A stretch of 64,000 nt of DNA from Streptomyces sp. NRRL F-5630 (GCF_000719475.1 NZ_JOGO01000002.1:1-64000); one strand, 5' to 3'; shown: positions 1 to 10,288, counted from the first letter of the stretch. Translations and numbers: made by a program. The notes: generated by a model from the letters alone, not told the origin.

Positions 1-2
1 CC

Positions 3-563
3 GCCGGACAGTTCGGCGCCCCCGCCCCCGCCTCCGCGCCCGCAGCCCCGGCCGGTCCCCCCACCGCCGCCCCCACCAAGCAGTTCGGTGCCGGTCAGTT
101 CGGTGCCGGCTCGTTCGGCCCGCCGCCTTCGGTCGGCTCCGCCGCTCCGGAGGGCAGCGGGCGGCTCGTCGCCGGGATCGTGGCCGCGCTCGTCGTCGCG
201 CTGGTGACCGCCGGGCTCTACGGGTGGCTCATCGGGGCCATGGAGCGTGAGGTCGGGTACGCGGCGATCGGTGTGGGGCTCCTGGTCGGACTCGTGGCGG
301 GGCGTGTCGGTGGCCGCTCCCCGGTGCTTCCCGTGGTCGCGGCGCTCTTCTCGCTCGGCGCCGTGTACGCGGGGCAGCTCGTCGGCGAGGCCGTGATGGG
401 CTCCAAGCAGCTTCCCGTGAGCACGCAGACGCTGCTCACCGACCACCTGGACCTCGTGCAGGAGGCGTGGCGGGCGGACGCGGACTTCCTCACGGTGGTG
501 TTCTTCCTGATAGCCGCCGGTGCCGCGTTCTCCGCGACGAAGAAGGGCGCGACGCGCGACTGA
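3..563 (+). CDS. membrane protein, C-terminal part (5' end outside window)
   Basis: The frame is open from base 3, so the true start lies upstream of the window. The visible N-terminal part is Pro/Ala-rich and repeats a QFGA motif three times (GQFGA, KQFGA, GQFGA), typical of the cytoplasmic linkers of small Streptomyces membrane proteins. After it come about four hydrophobic segments: VAALVVALVTAGLYGWLIGA, AAIGVGLLVGLVAG, VLPVVAALFSLGAVYAGQLV and FLTVVFFLIAAGAAF, ending in a short basic tail. I do not recognise a functional domain. It converges on the guaB3-type gene, with a hairpin between the two stops. Confidence 0.75.
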   Translation, partial: AGQFGAPAPASAPAAPAGPPTAAPTKQFGAGQFGAGSFGPPPSVGSAAPEGSGRLVAGIVAALVVALVTAGLYGWLIGAMEREVGYAAIGVGLLVGLVAGRVGGRSPVLPVVAALFSLGAVYAGQLVGEAVMGSKQLPVSTQTLLTDHLDLVQEAWRADADFLTVVFFLIAAGAAFSATKKGATRD

Positions 564-583
564 CGAGCCGCCCCGGATACGCG

Positions 584-617
584 GGTGCCCCCTCGCGCGT
601 GAGGCGGAGGGGGCACC
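584..617. terminator. bidirectional terminator between convergent genes
   Basis: Ten-base-pair perfect stem (GGTGCCCCCT with AGGGGGCACC) around a 14-base loop. It sits 21 bases after the plus-strand stop and 27 bases after the minus-strand stop. There is no U-tract, as is common for Streptomyces terminators. Confidence 0.75.
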
Positions 618-644
618 GGGGCAGCGGGCCCTGCGGCGGTGAGG

Positions 645-1772
645 TCAGCGCTGGTCGTGGCGCGAAGGCGCGACCGTGACCTCGACGCGCTGGAATTCCT
701 TCAGCTCGCTGTAGCCGGTCGTGGCCATCGCGCGGCGCAGGGCGCCGAAGATGTTCATCGAGCCGTCCGGGGTGTGGGAGGGACCGAGGAGGATCTCCTC
801 GGTCGTGCCGACCGTGCCGAGGTCGACCTTCTTGCCGCGCGGCACGTCCTCGTGGACGGCCTCCATTCCCCAGTGGTGGCCCCGGCCCGGCGCGTCGGTG
901 GCGCGGGCGAGCGGGGAGCCGATCATGACGGAGTCGGCGCCGCAGGCGATGGCCTTCGGGAGGTCGCCGGACCAGCCGACGCCGCCGTCGGCGATGACGT
1001 GCACGTACCGGCCGCCGGACTCGTCCATGTAGTCGCGGCGCGCGGCGGCGACGTCGGCGACGGCGGTGGCCATGGGGACCTGGATGCCGAGGACGTTGCG
1101 CGTGGTGTGCGCGGCGCCACCGCCGAAGCCGACGAGGACACCGGCCGCGCCGGTGCGCATGAGGTGGAGCGCGGCCGTGTAGGTCGCGCAGCCGCCGACG
1201 ATGACAGGGACGTCGAGCTCGTAGATGAACTGCTTGAGGTTGAGCGGCTCGGCGGCCGAGGAGACGTGCTCGGCGGAGACCGTCGTGCCACGGATCACGA
1301 AGATGTCGACGCCCGCGTCGACGACCGCCTTGGAGAACTGGGCGGTGCGCTGCGGGGAGAGGGCGGCGGCGGTGACGACACCGGAGTCGCGCACCTCCTT
1401 GATGCGCTGCCCGATCAGCTCTTCCTTGATCGGCGCGGCGTAGATCTCCTGGAGCCGCTTGTTGGCGGCGGCCGCGTCCAGCTCGGCGATCTCGTCGAGG
1501 AGGGGCTGCGGGTCCTCGTACCGGGTCCAGAGCCCTTCGAGGTTGAGGACGCCGAGGCCGCCCAGCTCACCGATGCGGATCGCGGTCGCCGGGGAGACGA
1601 TCGAGTCCATGGGGGCCGCGAGGAAGGGGAGTTCGAAGCGGTAGGCGTCGATCTGCCACGCGATCGAGACCTCCTTCGGGTCGCGGGTGCGGCGGCTCGG
1701 GACGACGGCGATGTCGTCGAAGGCGTATGCCCTTCGACCGCGCTTGCCGCGCCCAATCTCGATCTCAGTCAC
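645..1772 (-). CDS. guaB3: GuaB3-family IMP dehydrogenase/GMP reductase-related protein
   Basis: A 375-residue TIM-barrel protein of the IMPDH/GMPR superfamily, the usual GuaB3 length. The GTG at 1772 opens TEIEIGRGKRGRRAYAFDDI, a typical family start, with GGAAAGG a few bases upstream. There are no CBS domains. The phosphate and barrel motifs are recognisable (ADGGVGWSGDL, GADSVMIGSPLA). At the position of the IMPDH catalytic Cys (GPGSICTTR) it has GGGAAHTTR, so His222 replaces Cys. Ordinary IMPDH chemistry through that residue is therefore unlikely. GMP reductase or regulatory activity is possible but unproven. A strong terminator separates it from guaB, so the two are independently transcribed neighbours. 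Confidence 0.9.
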   Translation of the reverse strand: MTEIEIGRGKRGRRAYAFDDIAVVPSRRTRDPKEVSIAWQIDAYRFELPFLAAPMDSIVSPATAIRIGELGGLGVLNLEGLWTRYEDPQPLLDEIAELDAAAANKRLQEIYAAPIKEELIGQRIKEVRDSGVVTAAALSPQRTAQFSKAVVDAGVDIFVIRGTTVSAEHVSSAAEPLNLKQFIYELDVPVIVGGCATYTAALHLMRTGAAGVLVGFGGGAAHTTRNVLGIQVPMATAVADVAAARRDYMDESGGRYVHVIADGGVGWSGDLPKAIACGADSVMIGSPLARATDAPGRGHHWGMEAVHEDVPRGKKVDLGTVGTTEEILLGPSHTPDGSMNIFGALRRAMATTGYSELKEFQRVEVTVAPSRHDQR

Positions 1773-1866
1773 CTGGCTGGCCTTTCCCGCTCCGTCGTAC
1801 TTGCTGGTCCAGTATCCCCCGCGCCGGTCCCCGCCGGTCCTGCCGGGGGTCCGGCACACGCGCGGC

Positions 1867-1907
1867 GACGGCGCGGGGCCCAGTACGGATACGGGCCCCG
1901 CGCCGTC
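1867..1907 (-). terminator. terminator downstream of guaB
   Basis: Perfect 15-bp stem (GACGGCGCGGGGCCC and its complement) with an 11-base loop, 88 bases after the guaB stop. It shows that guaB and the GuaB3-type gene are not a simple operon. Confidence 0.8.
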
Positions 1908-1994
1908 ACGATGCGCGCCAGTGCCGTCTTCGAGGAGGCGGTGTGCCGCCCTCAACGGGGCGACGTACCGCTCCAGCGAAGGGCGGCGTGCCGC

Positions 1995-3701
<1,707 letters not shown>

Positions 3702-3703
<2 letters not shown>

Positions 3704-4352
3704 ACTGCTCCGCCAGGGCTCTCAGTCTGCTCAACGCTCTGTGCTGGGCGACCCGGACCGCGCCCGGGGACATGCCCAGCATCTGGCCCGTCTCCTCGGC
3801 GGTGAGGCCGACCGCGATGCGGAGGAGAAGGAGTTCGCGCTGGTTCTCGGGGAGGGAGGCGAGGAGCTTCTTCGCCCAGGCCGCGTCGCTGCTCAGGAGG
3901 GCGCGTTCCTCGGGGCCGAGGGAGTCGTCGGGGCGCTCCGGCATCTCGTCCGAGGGCACCGCCGTGGAGCCATGGCGCATCGCGGCACGTTGCAGGTCCG
4001 CGACCTTGTGGCCCGCGATCGCGAAGACGAACGCCTCGAACGGGCGGCCCGTGTCCCTGTAGCGGGGCAGCGCGAGCAGCACTGCGACGCAGACCTCCTG
4101 CGCGAGGTCCTCGACGAAGTGGCGCGCGTCACCGGGGAGCCGGGACAGCCTGGTGCGGCAGTAGCGGATCGCGAGCGGGTGCACCCGGGCGAGCAGGTCG
4201 TGCACGGCCTGCTGCTCGCCGTCGACGGCACGGTGGACGAGAGCCCCGATCTCGGTCGTCTCCTCGTCACGCATCCGACCATGGTGCCCTGCGGGCCGCC
4301 GAGCGGTCTCCGCGCCCTCCCCGCCCTCGGGAGTGGGTGCGCCGGAACTCAT
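3702..4352 (-). CDS. shbA: RNA polymerase ECF-type sigma factor, ShbA-like
   Basis: A 216-residue sigma-70 family protein. Region 2 is visible ([13 protein letters not shown], then [38 protein letters not shown]), and region 4 forms a helix-turn-helix ([40 protein letters not shown]). The position between guaB and bldM matches the conserved Streptomyces locus of ShbA, which is known to direct transcription of hrdB, the principal sigma gene. I chose the ATG at 4352 because GGAGGGGAGGG lies 8 bases upstream. The internal ATG at 4274 would give 190 residues but has no ribosome-binding site. The extra 26 residues are Gly/Pro/Glu-rich. Gene identity rests on synteny and sequence type. Confidence 0.85.
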
Positions 4353-4662
4353 GCCCTGCGCCCTCCCCTCCGGATCGGCCGACTCGTCCCCGTGGACATC
4401 CACACCCCCAAGGATGCGGCATCGCGCGGGTAACCGACACAGCCCGCCCGCACCGGCACCCGTTCGGGAACCTCGTACCCTCCAGGACCGCTCCCCAGCC
4501 ACCCCGCCCCCGCGAAAACGCGAACGGCCGCCCGCCCCGCGACGGCGGCGAAGGCGCGCCCGGGGTCCGCGCACGGCTCCACGCGACTCCGGTACGGAGC
4601 CGAAGGTACGGCGCGGGGGCGCCCGGACGGTCCCGTGATGGGGCCCGAACGCCACCTCGCGC

Positions 4663-4704
4663 GCCCACGCGCCTCCCCCACAAGCCCACGCGCCTCCCCC
4701 ACAC
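4663..4704. repeat. 21-bp tandem direct repeat, two units
   Basis: GCCCACGCGCCTCCCCCACA occurs at 4663 and again at 4684, in register and adjacent, differing only in the last base of the 21-bp unit. It lies about 310 bp upstream of the shbA start. No function is apparent. Confidence 0.8.
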
Positions 4705-5501
4705 GAGCGAGGCCGTCGCGTCCTCCCTTTACGGACCCGAGCGAGCCCCACGACGCCCCGCGCACCGCGACACGGGCGAGTCGGGCGCCCGGACAAGGGC
4801 GCCCCGCAGCAAGGGAGTTGGACGAGGGAGGCATCGAGGACGCCGCGGGCGCCTCTCCCGCGGAATCCGACCCCGCCGCGAGCGCGGACAAGGGAGAGGC
4901 AGCCGTGCGCCGCACGGCACCCGCCCGGCACCTCACGCCCGCAGGCCCGAGGAGGTGCCGCGCGGCACCCATGGCGGGCCCCGAGGGGCCTCCGCACGCG
5001 CCCACAGCCGACGCCGCTCCGCTCCGTACGGACGAGGTCGTCGCAGGAGCGCCCGCCGTCGCTCGCGCGCCACGGGCCGGGAGCGCGCTGGCGGGAACGG
5101 GCAGCGATCGGCAGGCGCTCCCGTGCCGCCCGGCCGGAGGCCCGCCGCGCAGGGGCGCGGGGCCGCCGGCGGTCGGCGTGCCGGTGGCCGGGACCGGAGC
5201 GGGTCGCGGGCACGCCGCCGTGCGCCGCGCGGGGCCCGCTGCCCGGGGAGACGGGTCGTTCCGCGCGGCCGGGATCAGGGCCGCCCCGGCTCGTGTGGAA
5301 GCGTGTCGCGGGCGTGAGGTGAGGGGGGCCGCCGCCCCGGGGGCGGGGCGGCGGGGAGCGAGGCGGCGGGGGCGGTACTCGAGGTCCGGTCCGGACGGCG
5401 GGTCCCCGGCCGGGGCCGGGGAGGAATCGGAACGGAAGGCTCGGGTACGCGCCGGGACCGCACGGTCTCGCGGGGTGCACGGCGGTGGCCCCTGCCGCGC
5501 A

Positions 5502-5522
5502 CGGGAGGCGGGTGGCCTCCCG
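5502..5522 (-). terminator. bldM terminator
   Basis: CGGGAGGC and GCCTCCCG form a perfect 8-bp stem with a 5-base loop, 48 bases after the bldM stop. No U-tract. Confidence 0.6.
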
Positions 5523-5570
5523 CGCGGCCGGTGCCGCTCGGGGAACGCGCGGGGCTGGGGCCCGGGGGCC

Positions 5571-6182
5571 TCAGCGCACCAGCCCCCAGCGGAAGCCCAG
5601 GGCCACGGCGTGCGCGCGGTCGGAGGCTCCGAGCTTCTTGAAGAGCCGCCGGGCGTGGGTCTTGACCGTGTCCTCGGAGAGGAACAGCTCGCGCCCGATC
5701 TCCGCGTTGGAGCGGCCGTGGCTCATACCTTCGAGGACCTGGATCTCACGCGCCGTGAGCGTCGGCGCCGCGCCCATCTCGGCCGAGCGCAGCCGGCGCG
5801 GCGCGAGCCGCCACGTGGGATCGGCGAGCGCCTGGGTGACGGTCGCCCGCAGTTCGGCGCGCGAGGCGTCCTTGTGCAGATAGCCGCGCGCCCCGGCGGC
5901 GACCGCGAGCGCCACGCCGTCGAGGTCCTCGGCGACCGTGAGCATGATGATCCGGGCGCCCGGATCGGCGGAGAGCAGCCTCCGCACCGTCTCCACCCCC
6001 CCGAGGCCGGGCATGCGCACGTCCATGAGGATCAGGTCGGAACGGTCGGCACCCCAGCGGCGGAGGACTTCCTCGCCGTTGGCCGCCGTGGTCACCCGCT
6101 CGACGCCGGGCACGGTCGCGACCGCCCGGCGGAGCGCCTCTCGGGCGAGCGGGGAGTCGTCGCAGACGAGGACGGAAGTCAT
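5571..6182 (-). CDS. bldM: BldM, developmental response regulator
   Basis: A 203-residue orphan response regulator, the same length as S. coelicolor BldM. The receiver domain (about 1-120) has the acidic pair D8/D9, the phospho-acceptor-position D54 in ILMDVRMPG and the conserved Lys in YLHKDAS. A LuxR/FixJ helix-turn-helix follows (about 140-200; LTAREIQVLEGMSHGRSNAE, LSEDTVKTHARRLFKKLG). BldM controls aerial-hypha and sporulation genes, alone or with WhiI. ATG 6182 has GAGGGG upstream. It is divergent from whiD, and a sequence fitting the sigma-BldN consensus lies upstream. Synteny and sequence make the call firm. Confidence 0.95.
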   Translation of the reverse strand: MTSVLVCDDSPLAREALRRAVATVPGVERVTTAANGEEVLRRWGADRSDLILMDVRMPGLGGVETVRRLLSADPGARIIMLTVAEDLDGVALAVAAGARGYLHKDASRAELRATVTQALADPTWRLAPRRLRSAEMGAAPTLTAREIQVLEGMSHGRSNAEIGRELFLSEDTVKTHARRLFKKLGASDRAHAVALGFRWGLVR

Positions 6183-6567
6183 GACTGCCCCTCGCAGCTC
6201 TCGCAGCTGTTGCGCGTCACCTTGAGCCTCCAGGCTGGTACGGAATCGTCACCTGAGCGGTGGACACCCTCGGACATCTGCCCGAGCGCTTATCGCGTCA
6301 ACCGCCACAGCCCTCTCAACGACGGTCACCCGAAAGAGTTACGGCCGAACTGTCGCCCTCGGCACTCTACGTGAGGGCACCTTCAGCTCCGGGTGATCAC
6401 ACGCCCGGAGAGAGCCATGCCCCATTTAGCGCCATTTGATCCCCTTTGTCAGTGTTTGCCGCTAAATTTCCCATGAGTCATATTTTCATCTCCTATGAGG
6501 GTAGATATACGGTCGGCAGCAGCTCATCGCCCAGATCGCTCGGAAACGGCAAGCAAGGGGACAAGCA
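6183..6567. promoter_or_regulatory. divergent bldM-whiD regulatory region
   Basis: 385 bp without a gene. The whiD-proximal part (about 6420-6530) is strikingly AT-rich for this genome and includes TATTTTCATCTCCTATGAG and TAGATATAC, plausible -10 material for whiD. The bldM-proximal part holds the sigma-BldN-type promoter annotated separately. Developmental regulators probably bind here, but I cannot assign their sites from sequence alone. Confidence 0.7.
6316..6343 (-). promoter_or_regulatory. predicted sigma-BldN promoter of bldM
   Basis: Read on the minus strand, CGTAAC (6343-6338) is followed by exactly 16 bases and then CGTTGA (6321-6316). That is the sigma-BldN consensus as I remember it. 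The transcript would start near 6308, giving an untranslated leader of roughly 125 bases before bldM. bldM is a known sigma-BldN target in Streptomyces. Confidence 0.7.
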
Positions 6568-6897
6568 ATGGCAGATTTCTCCCGCCTTCCCGGCCCCAAC
6601 GCGGACCTGTGGGACTGGCAACTGCTCGCCGCCTGCCGTGGCGTGGACAGTTCCCTCTTCTTCCATCCGGAGGGAGAGCGGGGGGCTGCGCGCAGCGCGC
6701 GGGAGGCCTCGGCCAAGGAGGTCTGCATGAGGTGCCCGGTGCGGGCGGAGTGCGCGGCGCACGCGCTCGCGGTGCGGGAACCGTACGGGGTGTGGGGCGG
6801 GCTCACCGAGGACGAGCGCGAGGAGCTGATGGGGCGGGCGCGGCATCGGCTCGTGCGGACGGGGACCGCCACGGCGGCGGAGGGGGCGGAGGAGTAG
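6568..6897 (+). CDS. whiD: WhiD, WhiB-family iron-sulfur regulator
   Basis: A 109-residue Wbl protein almost identical through its core to S. coelicolor WhiD as I remember it (starts MADFSRLPGPNADLWDWQLL). The four [4Fe-4S] ligands are C23, C53, C56 and C62 (CMRCPVRAEC). The G(V/I)WGG turn follows (GVWGGLTEDEREELM), then a basic C-terminus. WhiD is needed for late sporulation and acts with region 4 of the principal sigma factor. ATG 6568 has AAGGGGA 7 bases upstream. It is divergent from bldM and convergent with the LysR gene. Confidence 0.96.
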   Translation: MADFSRLPGPNADLWDWQLLAACRGVDSSLFFHPEGERGAARSAREASAKEVCMRCPVRAECAAHALAVREPYGVWGGLTEDEREELMGRARHRLVRTGTATAAEGAEE

Positions 6898-6950
6898 GGC
6901 ACCGCTCCGGCGAATCGTTTCTGCTCGTTTCGGCGCCAGCGGGTGAGCCC

Positions 6951-6963
6951 TACGGGCTTCTGC
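6951..6963 (+). terminator. possible whiD terminator
   Basis: A short stem, AGCCC/GGGCT with a TAC loop, followed by TCTG, lies about 54 bases after the whiD stop. It is weak. The rest of 6964-7181 is GC-rich, with a near-duplicate of ACGGCCGCCGGGGGCC. Confidence 0.35.
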
Positions 6964-7181
6964 GGACGGGGCTCACGGGGCTCCCGTGGGCGGGCACGCG
7001 GTACGGCTCGGCCGCCGGGGGCCGCACGGCCGCCGGGGGCCCACACGGCCGCCGCGGTGCCGCACAGCCACCGGGGTGCCGCTCAGTCGCCGAGGCACCG
7101 CACGTCCTCCGGGCTCCGGCCCGGTCGCCCGGGGCCCGGGACCCTGCCCGGGATTCCCCGGCTCCGCCCCGCAGCCGCTCC

Positions 7182-8105
7182 TCACCCGCCGGAGAGGCTG
7201 GACCTCCCGGCCGCCCGCTCCAGCCGGTCCAGCGTCGCCGACACCGTCGGGACCTGGGCCAGGTCGGGGAGGGTCAGGGCGACGATCTCGCGGCTGACCG
7301 GCGGGGCGAGCGCGAGGGTGCGGACGCCTTCGGGACGGACGGATTCGAGTGCCAGGGCGGGCAGGACCGCGACGCCGAGGCCCGCCGCGACGAGGGCGTG
7401 GACCGCCGGGTAGTCGTCGGTCGCGAAGTCGATGCGCGGCGTGAAGCCCGCCGCCGCGCACACCTCGACCAGCTGCGTACGGCAGCGGGGGCAGCCCGCG
7501 ATCCAGGACTCGCGCGCGAACTCGGCGATGCCGACCGGGCCGCCCCGGCCGTCGAGACGGTGCCCCTCGGGGACGAGACCGACGAGCCGGTCGCGGAGCA
7601 GGGGCCGTACGACGAGGCCCTCCCACTCCTCCGCGCCGTCGTCCGCCCCCGTCCCGTAGCGGAAAGCGAGCGCGATGTCGCAATCGCCCTCGCGCAGCAG
7701 TGCGACCGAGCGCGGCGGCTCGGCCTCCTCCAGCGAGACACGCGTGCCCGGGTGGTCGCGGCGCAGCGCCGCGAGGGCGCTCGGCACGAGCGAGGAGCTG
7801 CCGCTCGGGAAGGAGACGAGGCGCACCCGCCCCGCGCGCAGCCCGGCGATCGCCGCGACCTCCTCCTCCGCCGCCGTGAGCCCCGCGAGGATGCCCGAGG
7901 CGTGCCGGGAGAGCGCCTCGCCCGCCTCGGTGAGCCGCATCTCGCGGCCCGTGCGCACGAGCAGGGGCGTGCCCGTCGCGCCCTCCAGGGCCTTCATCTG
8001 CTGGCTGACGGCCGGCTGGGTGCAGCCGAGCGTGCGCGCGGCGGCGGAGAAGGAACCTGTGGTCGCGACGGCGCGCAGGACGCGCAGGTGGCGGGCCTCG
8101 ATCAT
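7182..8105 (-). CDS. LysR-family transcriptional regulator
   Basis: 307 residues. The N-terminal winged HTH (MIEARHLRVLRAVATTGSFS through LGCTQPAVSQQMKALEGATG) is classic LysR. The C-terminal part is a periplasmic-binding-fold effector domain with a CPRC motif. The effector is unknown. ATG 8105 was chosen because it starts directly before the conserved LRVLRAVA helix; an upstream in-frame start at 8192 would overlap the divergent MOSC region. The region upstream has two GATAAG motifs 11 bp apart (about 8113-8129), possible operator sequence. It is divergent from the MOSC gene, which may be its target. Confidence 0.88.
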   Translation of the reverse strand: MIEARHLRVLRAVATTGSFSAAARTLGCTQPAVSQQMKALEGATGTPLLVRTGREMRLTEAGEALSRHASGILAGLTAAEEEVAAIAGLRAGRVRLVSFPSGSSSLVPSALAALRRDHPGTRVSLEEAEPPRSVALLREGDCDIALAFRYGTGADDGAEEWEGLVVRPLLRDRLVGLVPEGHRLDGRGGPVGIAEFARESWIAGCPRCRTQLVEVCAAAGFTPRIDFATDDYPAVHALVAAGLGVAVLPALALESVRPEGVRTLALAPPVSREIVALTLPDLAQVPTVSATLDRLERAAGRSSLSGG

Positions 8106-8290
8106 GCCTCCGAGGATAAGCGGAGATAAGGCGGGCTTGGAGGTGAGCCGGATTTCCCGGCTCGTGCTTTGAGTCACGAGGCGCGCGCGCACGCGAGGCG
8201 ACGCCCGCCACCCGGCACGTGCCTGGACGGAAAGACCCCGGCCGGAAAACGGGCGGCGGCAGGCGGGTGCCGCGGCCTACCCTGCGCGGC

Positions 8291-9025
8291 ATGGACCCCA
8301 TGAACAGCGCGGCCACGGCCCACGGCGCCGCCTCGGCGCACCGCCCGGCCACGACCCCGTACGTGCTCTCCCTGAACGTCGGCCGGCTCACGCCCGTTCC
8401 CCACTCCGACGCCCCCTCCGGCGGTACGGGCATCGACAAGCGGCCCGTGCCGCGGCCGCTGCACGTCAGCGCGCCCGGGCCGAAGGGGACCGGCGGCAGC
8501 GGGGTCGAGGGGGATGTCGTCGCGGACCTGCGGCACCACGGCGGGGACGACCAGGCCGTGTACGCCTTCGCGCGCGAGGACCTGGACGCGTGGGAACGCG
8601 AGCTGGGGCGCCCGCTCGCGAACGGGGCCTTCGGCGAGAACCTGACGACCTCGGGGCTCGACGTGAGCCACGCGCTCATCGGCGAGCGCTGGCGGATCGG
8701 CGGCTCCCTGCTCCTGGAGGTGACGAGCGGGCGCGTCCCGTGCCGCACCTTCGCGGGGCACGTCGGCGAGGAACGGTGGGTGAAGCGCTTCACGCGGCGC
8801 GCCGAGACGGGCGCCTACCTGCGGGTCCTGGAAGCGGGGCCGGTCCGGGCCGGGGACCCCGTCGTGCGGGAGTACGTGCCCGAGCACGGCGTGACGGCGG
8901 CGCTGGAGTTCCGCGCGAACACGACCGAGCGCGCCCTGCTGCCGCGGCTGCTGCCCGCCGCGCGGGCGCTGCACCCCGAGGCGCTCGCCGCCGCGCGCGC
9001 CTACGTCGCCCCCGGGTCCTCCTGA
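8291..9025 (+). CDS. MOSC-domain protein (YiiM-like)
   Basis: 244 residues with a MOSC domain: GVEGDVVADLRHHGGDDQAV, GAFGENLTTSGLDVSHALIG and VTSGRVPCRTFAGH with its conserved Cys. Such domains bind or transfer molybdenum-cofactor sulfur or reduce N-hydroxylated compounds. The substrate here is unknown. The N-terminal 25 residues are Ala/His-rich and variable. ATG 8291 is preferred, but no clear ribosome-binding site separates it from ATG 8300 or GTG 8219. Divergent from the LysR gene. Confidence 0.8.
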   Translation: MDPMNSAATAHGAASAHRPATTPYVLSLNVGRLTPVPHSDAPSGGTGIDKRPVPRPLHVSAPGPKGTGGSGVEGDVVADLRHHGGDDQAVYAFAREDLDAWERELGRPLANGAFGENLTTSGLDVSHALIGERWRIGGSLLLEVTSGRVPCRTFAGHVGEERWVKRFTRRAETGAYLRVLEAGPVRAGDPVVREYVPEHGVTAALEFRANTTERALLPRLLPAARALHPEALAAARAYVAPGSS

Positions 9026-9086
9026 GCGCGTGCCGGGCGCTGGTCCGGGGGTTCGAAGAAGCCGTCCGGATCACTAGCCTTGGCGC

Positions 9087-10250
9087 ATGACTACGGCTCT
9101 CATCACCGGTTCCACCGCGGGTATCGGCGCGGCCTTCGCGCGCAGGCTCGCCGCCGACGGGTACAGCCTCGTCCTGGTGGCGCGCGACAGGGAGCGGCTG
9201 AGCCGCCAGGCGACCGAACTGCACGACCGGCACGGTGTCGAGGCGACCGTGCTGCGCGCCGATCTCGCCACGGACGCGGGCATCGCTGCCGTGGAACGGC
9301 GCCTCGCCGACGTTCGGCAGCCGGTGGACCTGCTCGTGAACAACGCGGGCTTCGGGCACAAGGGCCGCTTCCTCGACGTGCCGCTCGCCGATGAGCTGAC
9401 GATGCTCAAGGTGCACTGCGAGGCGGTGCTGCGGCTGACCGTCGCGGCGTCGAAGCCGATGCGGGAACGTGGCCGCGGCGGGATCGTCAACGTCGCGTCC
9501 GTCGCCGCCTTCCTGCCGCGGGGGACGTACGGCGCCTCGAAGGCATGGGTCGTCCAGTTCACCCAGGGGGTGGCGCGGGACCTGGCGGGCAGCGGGGTGC
9601 GGCTGATGGCGCTGTGCCCCGGGTTCGTGCGGACGGAGTTCCACGAGCGGGCCGGGATGGGGACGGGGAACATCCCGAAGTGGATGTGGCTCGACGCGGA
9701 CAAGCTCGTCACGGCGGCGCTCGCCGACCTCGCGCGCGGGCGCACCGTCTCGATCCCCGACCCTCGCTACAAGGCGCTCATGGGCGCGGCGAGGCTCGCG
9801 CCGCGCGGGCTGCTCGGCGGGATCTCCTCGCGGGCGGGCCGGAAGTACGGGCCCGCGCACGGCGAGGACGGACCGGTGGGTGAACTTCCGGGCGAAGGCG
9901 GCGAGTTCGAGGCCGGCGCGGGGGACGCGGAGCCGGTGCGCACGGAGGGGAGCGGGCCGGACCGTACGAAGAAGTCCGCGCCCGAACCGAAGAAGGCGGC
10001 GGCCAAGCCGAAGCCCGCGCGCCCGAAGAAGGCGGCACCCCAGGCGAAGCCTGCTTCGGAAGCACCCTCTTCGGAAGCGGCACCCACGCCCCAGGCGAAA
10101 CCCGCTTCCGAAGCGAAGCCCTCGCCCCAGACGGAGCCCGCGCCCCAAGCGGACCCCGCGCCCCAGGCAGACCCCGCCTCCGAGCCGGAGCCCACCCCCA
10201 AGAAGCCGAAGCCCGCCCCCAAGAAGTCGAAGCCCTCGCCCAAGAAGTAG
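9087..10250 (+). CDS. short-chain dehydrogenase with long Lys/Pro/Ala-rich tail
   Basis: 387 residues. Residues 1-255 are a classical SDR: TGSTAGIG at 7-14, NNAG at 85-88, S138, and the catalytic pair Y148/K152 in TYGASK. The core ends near residue 255. The remaining 130 residues are low complexity: an acidic patch (258-290), a basic PKKAAAKPKPARPKKAAP stretch (about 301-318), repeats built on PAPQADP, and a Lys-Pro end (KPKPAPKKSKPSPKK). Most related SDRs stop near 260 residues. The tail resembles histone-H1-like extensions of actinobacterial DNA-binding proteins. The substrate is unknown. Codon use is continuous into the tail, so I read it as genuine rather than a frameshift. Confidence 0.85.
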   Translation: MTTALITGSTAGIGAAFARRLAADGYSLVLVARDRERLSRQATELHDRHGVEATVLRADLATDAGIAAVERRLADVRQPVDLLVNNAGFGHKGRFLDVPLADELTMLKVHCEAVLRLTVAASKPMRERGRGGIVNVASVAAFLPRGTYGASKAWVVQFTQGVARDLAGSGVRLMALCPGFVRTEFHERAGMGTGNIPKWMWLDADKLVTAALADLARGRTVSIPDPRYKALMGAARLAPRGLLGGISSRAGRKYGPAHGEDGPVGELPGEGGEFEAGAGDAEPVRTEGSGPDRTKKSAPEPKKAAAKPKPARPKKAAPQAKPASEAPSSEAAPTPQAKPASEAKPSPQTEPAPQADPAPQADPASEPEPTPKKPKPAPKKSKPSPKK

Positions 10251-10272
10251 GCCGCCCCGGACGCGCTTGTAG

Positions 10273-10288
10273 AGTGATCGAATGATCG
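10273..10288. promoter_or_regulatory. possible operator, TGATCG direct repeat
   Basis: TGATCGAATGATCG sits about 45 bp upstream of the DeoR remnant. It may be the old operator of that regulator. Weak evidence, from position and repetition only. Confidence 0.3.

Larger units (their letters stand above)
4353..5570. other. 1.2-kb non-coding stretch between bldM and shbA
   Basis: Extremely GC-rich. Open frames exist on both strands but are Arg/Pro/Gly low-complexity translations without credible starts or domains, so I call no gene. It must contain the shbA promoter, since the bldM terminator lies at its far end. The only clear structures are the 21-bp direct repeat at 4663-4704 and the hairpin at 5502-5522. 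Confidence 0.6.

Noticed and set aside
4353..5570. Several Arg/Pro-rich frames upstream of shbA
   Set aside because: No ribosome-binding sites, no domains, and frames open on both strands, as expected by chance at this GC content.
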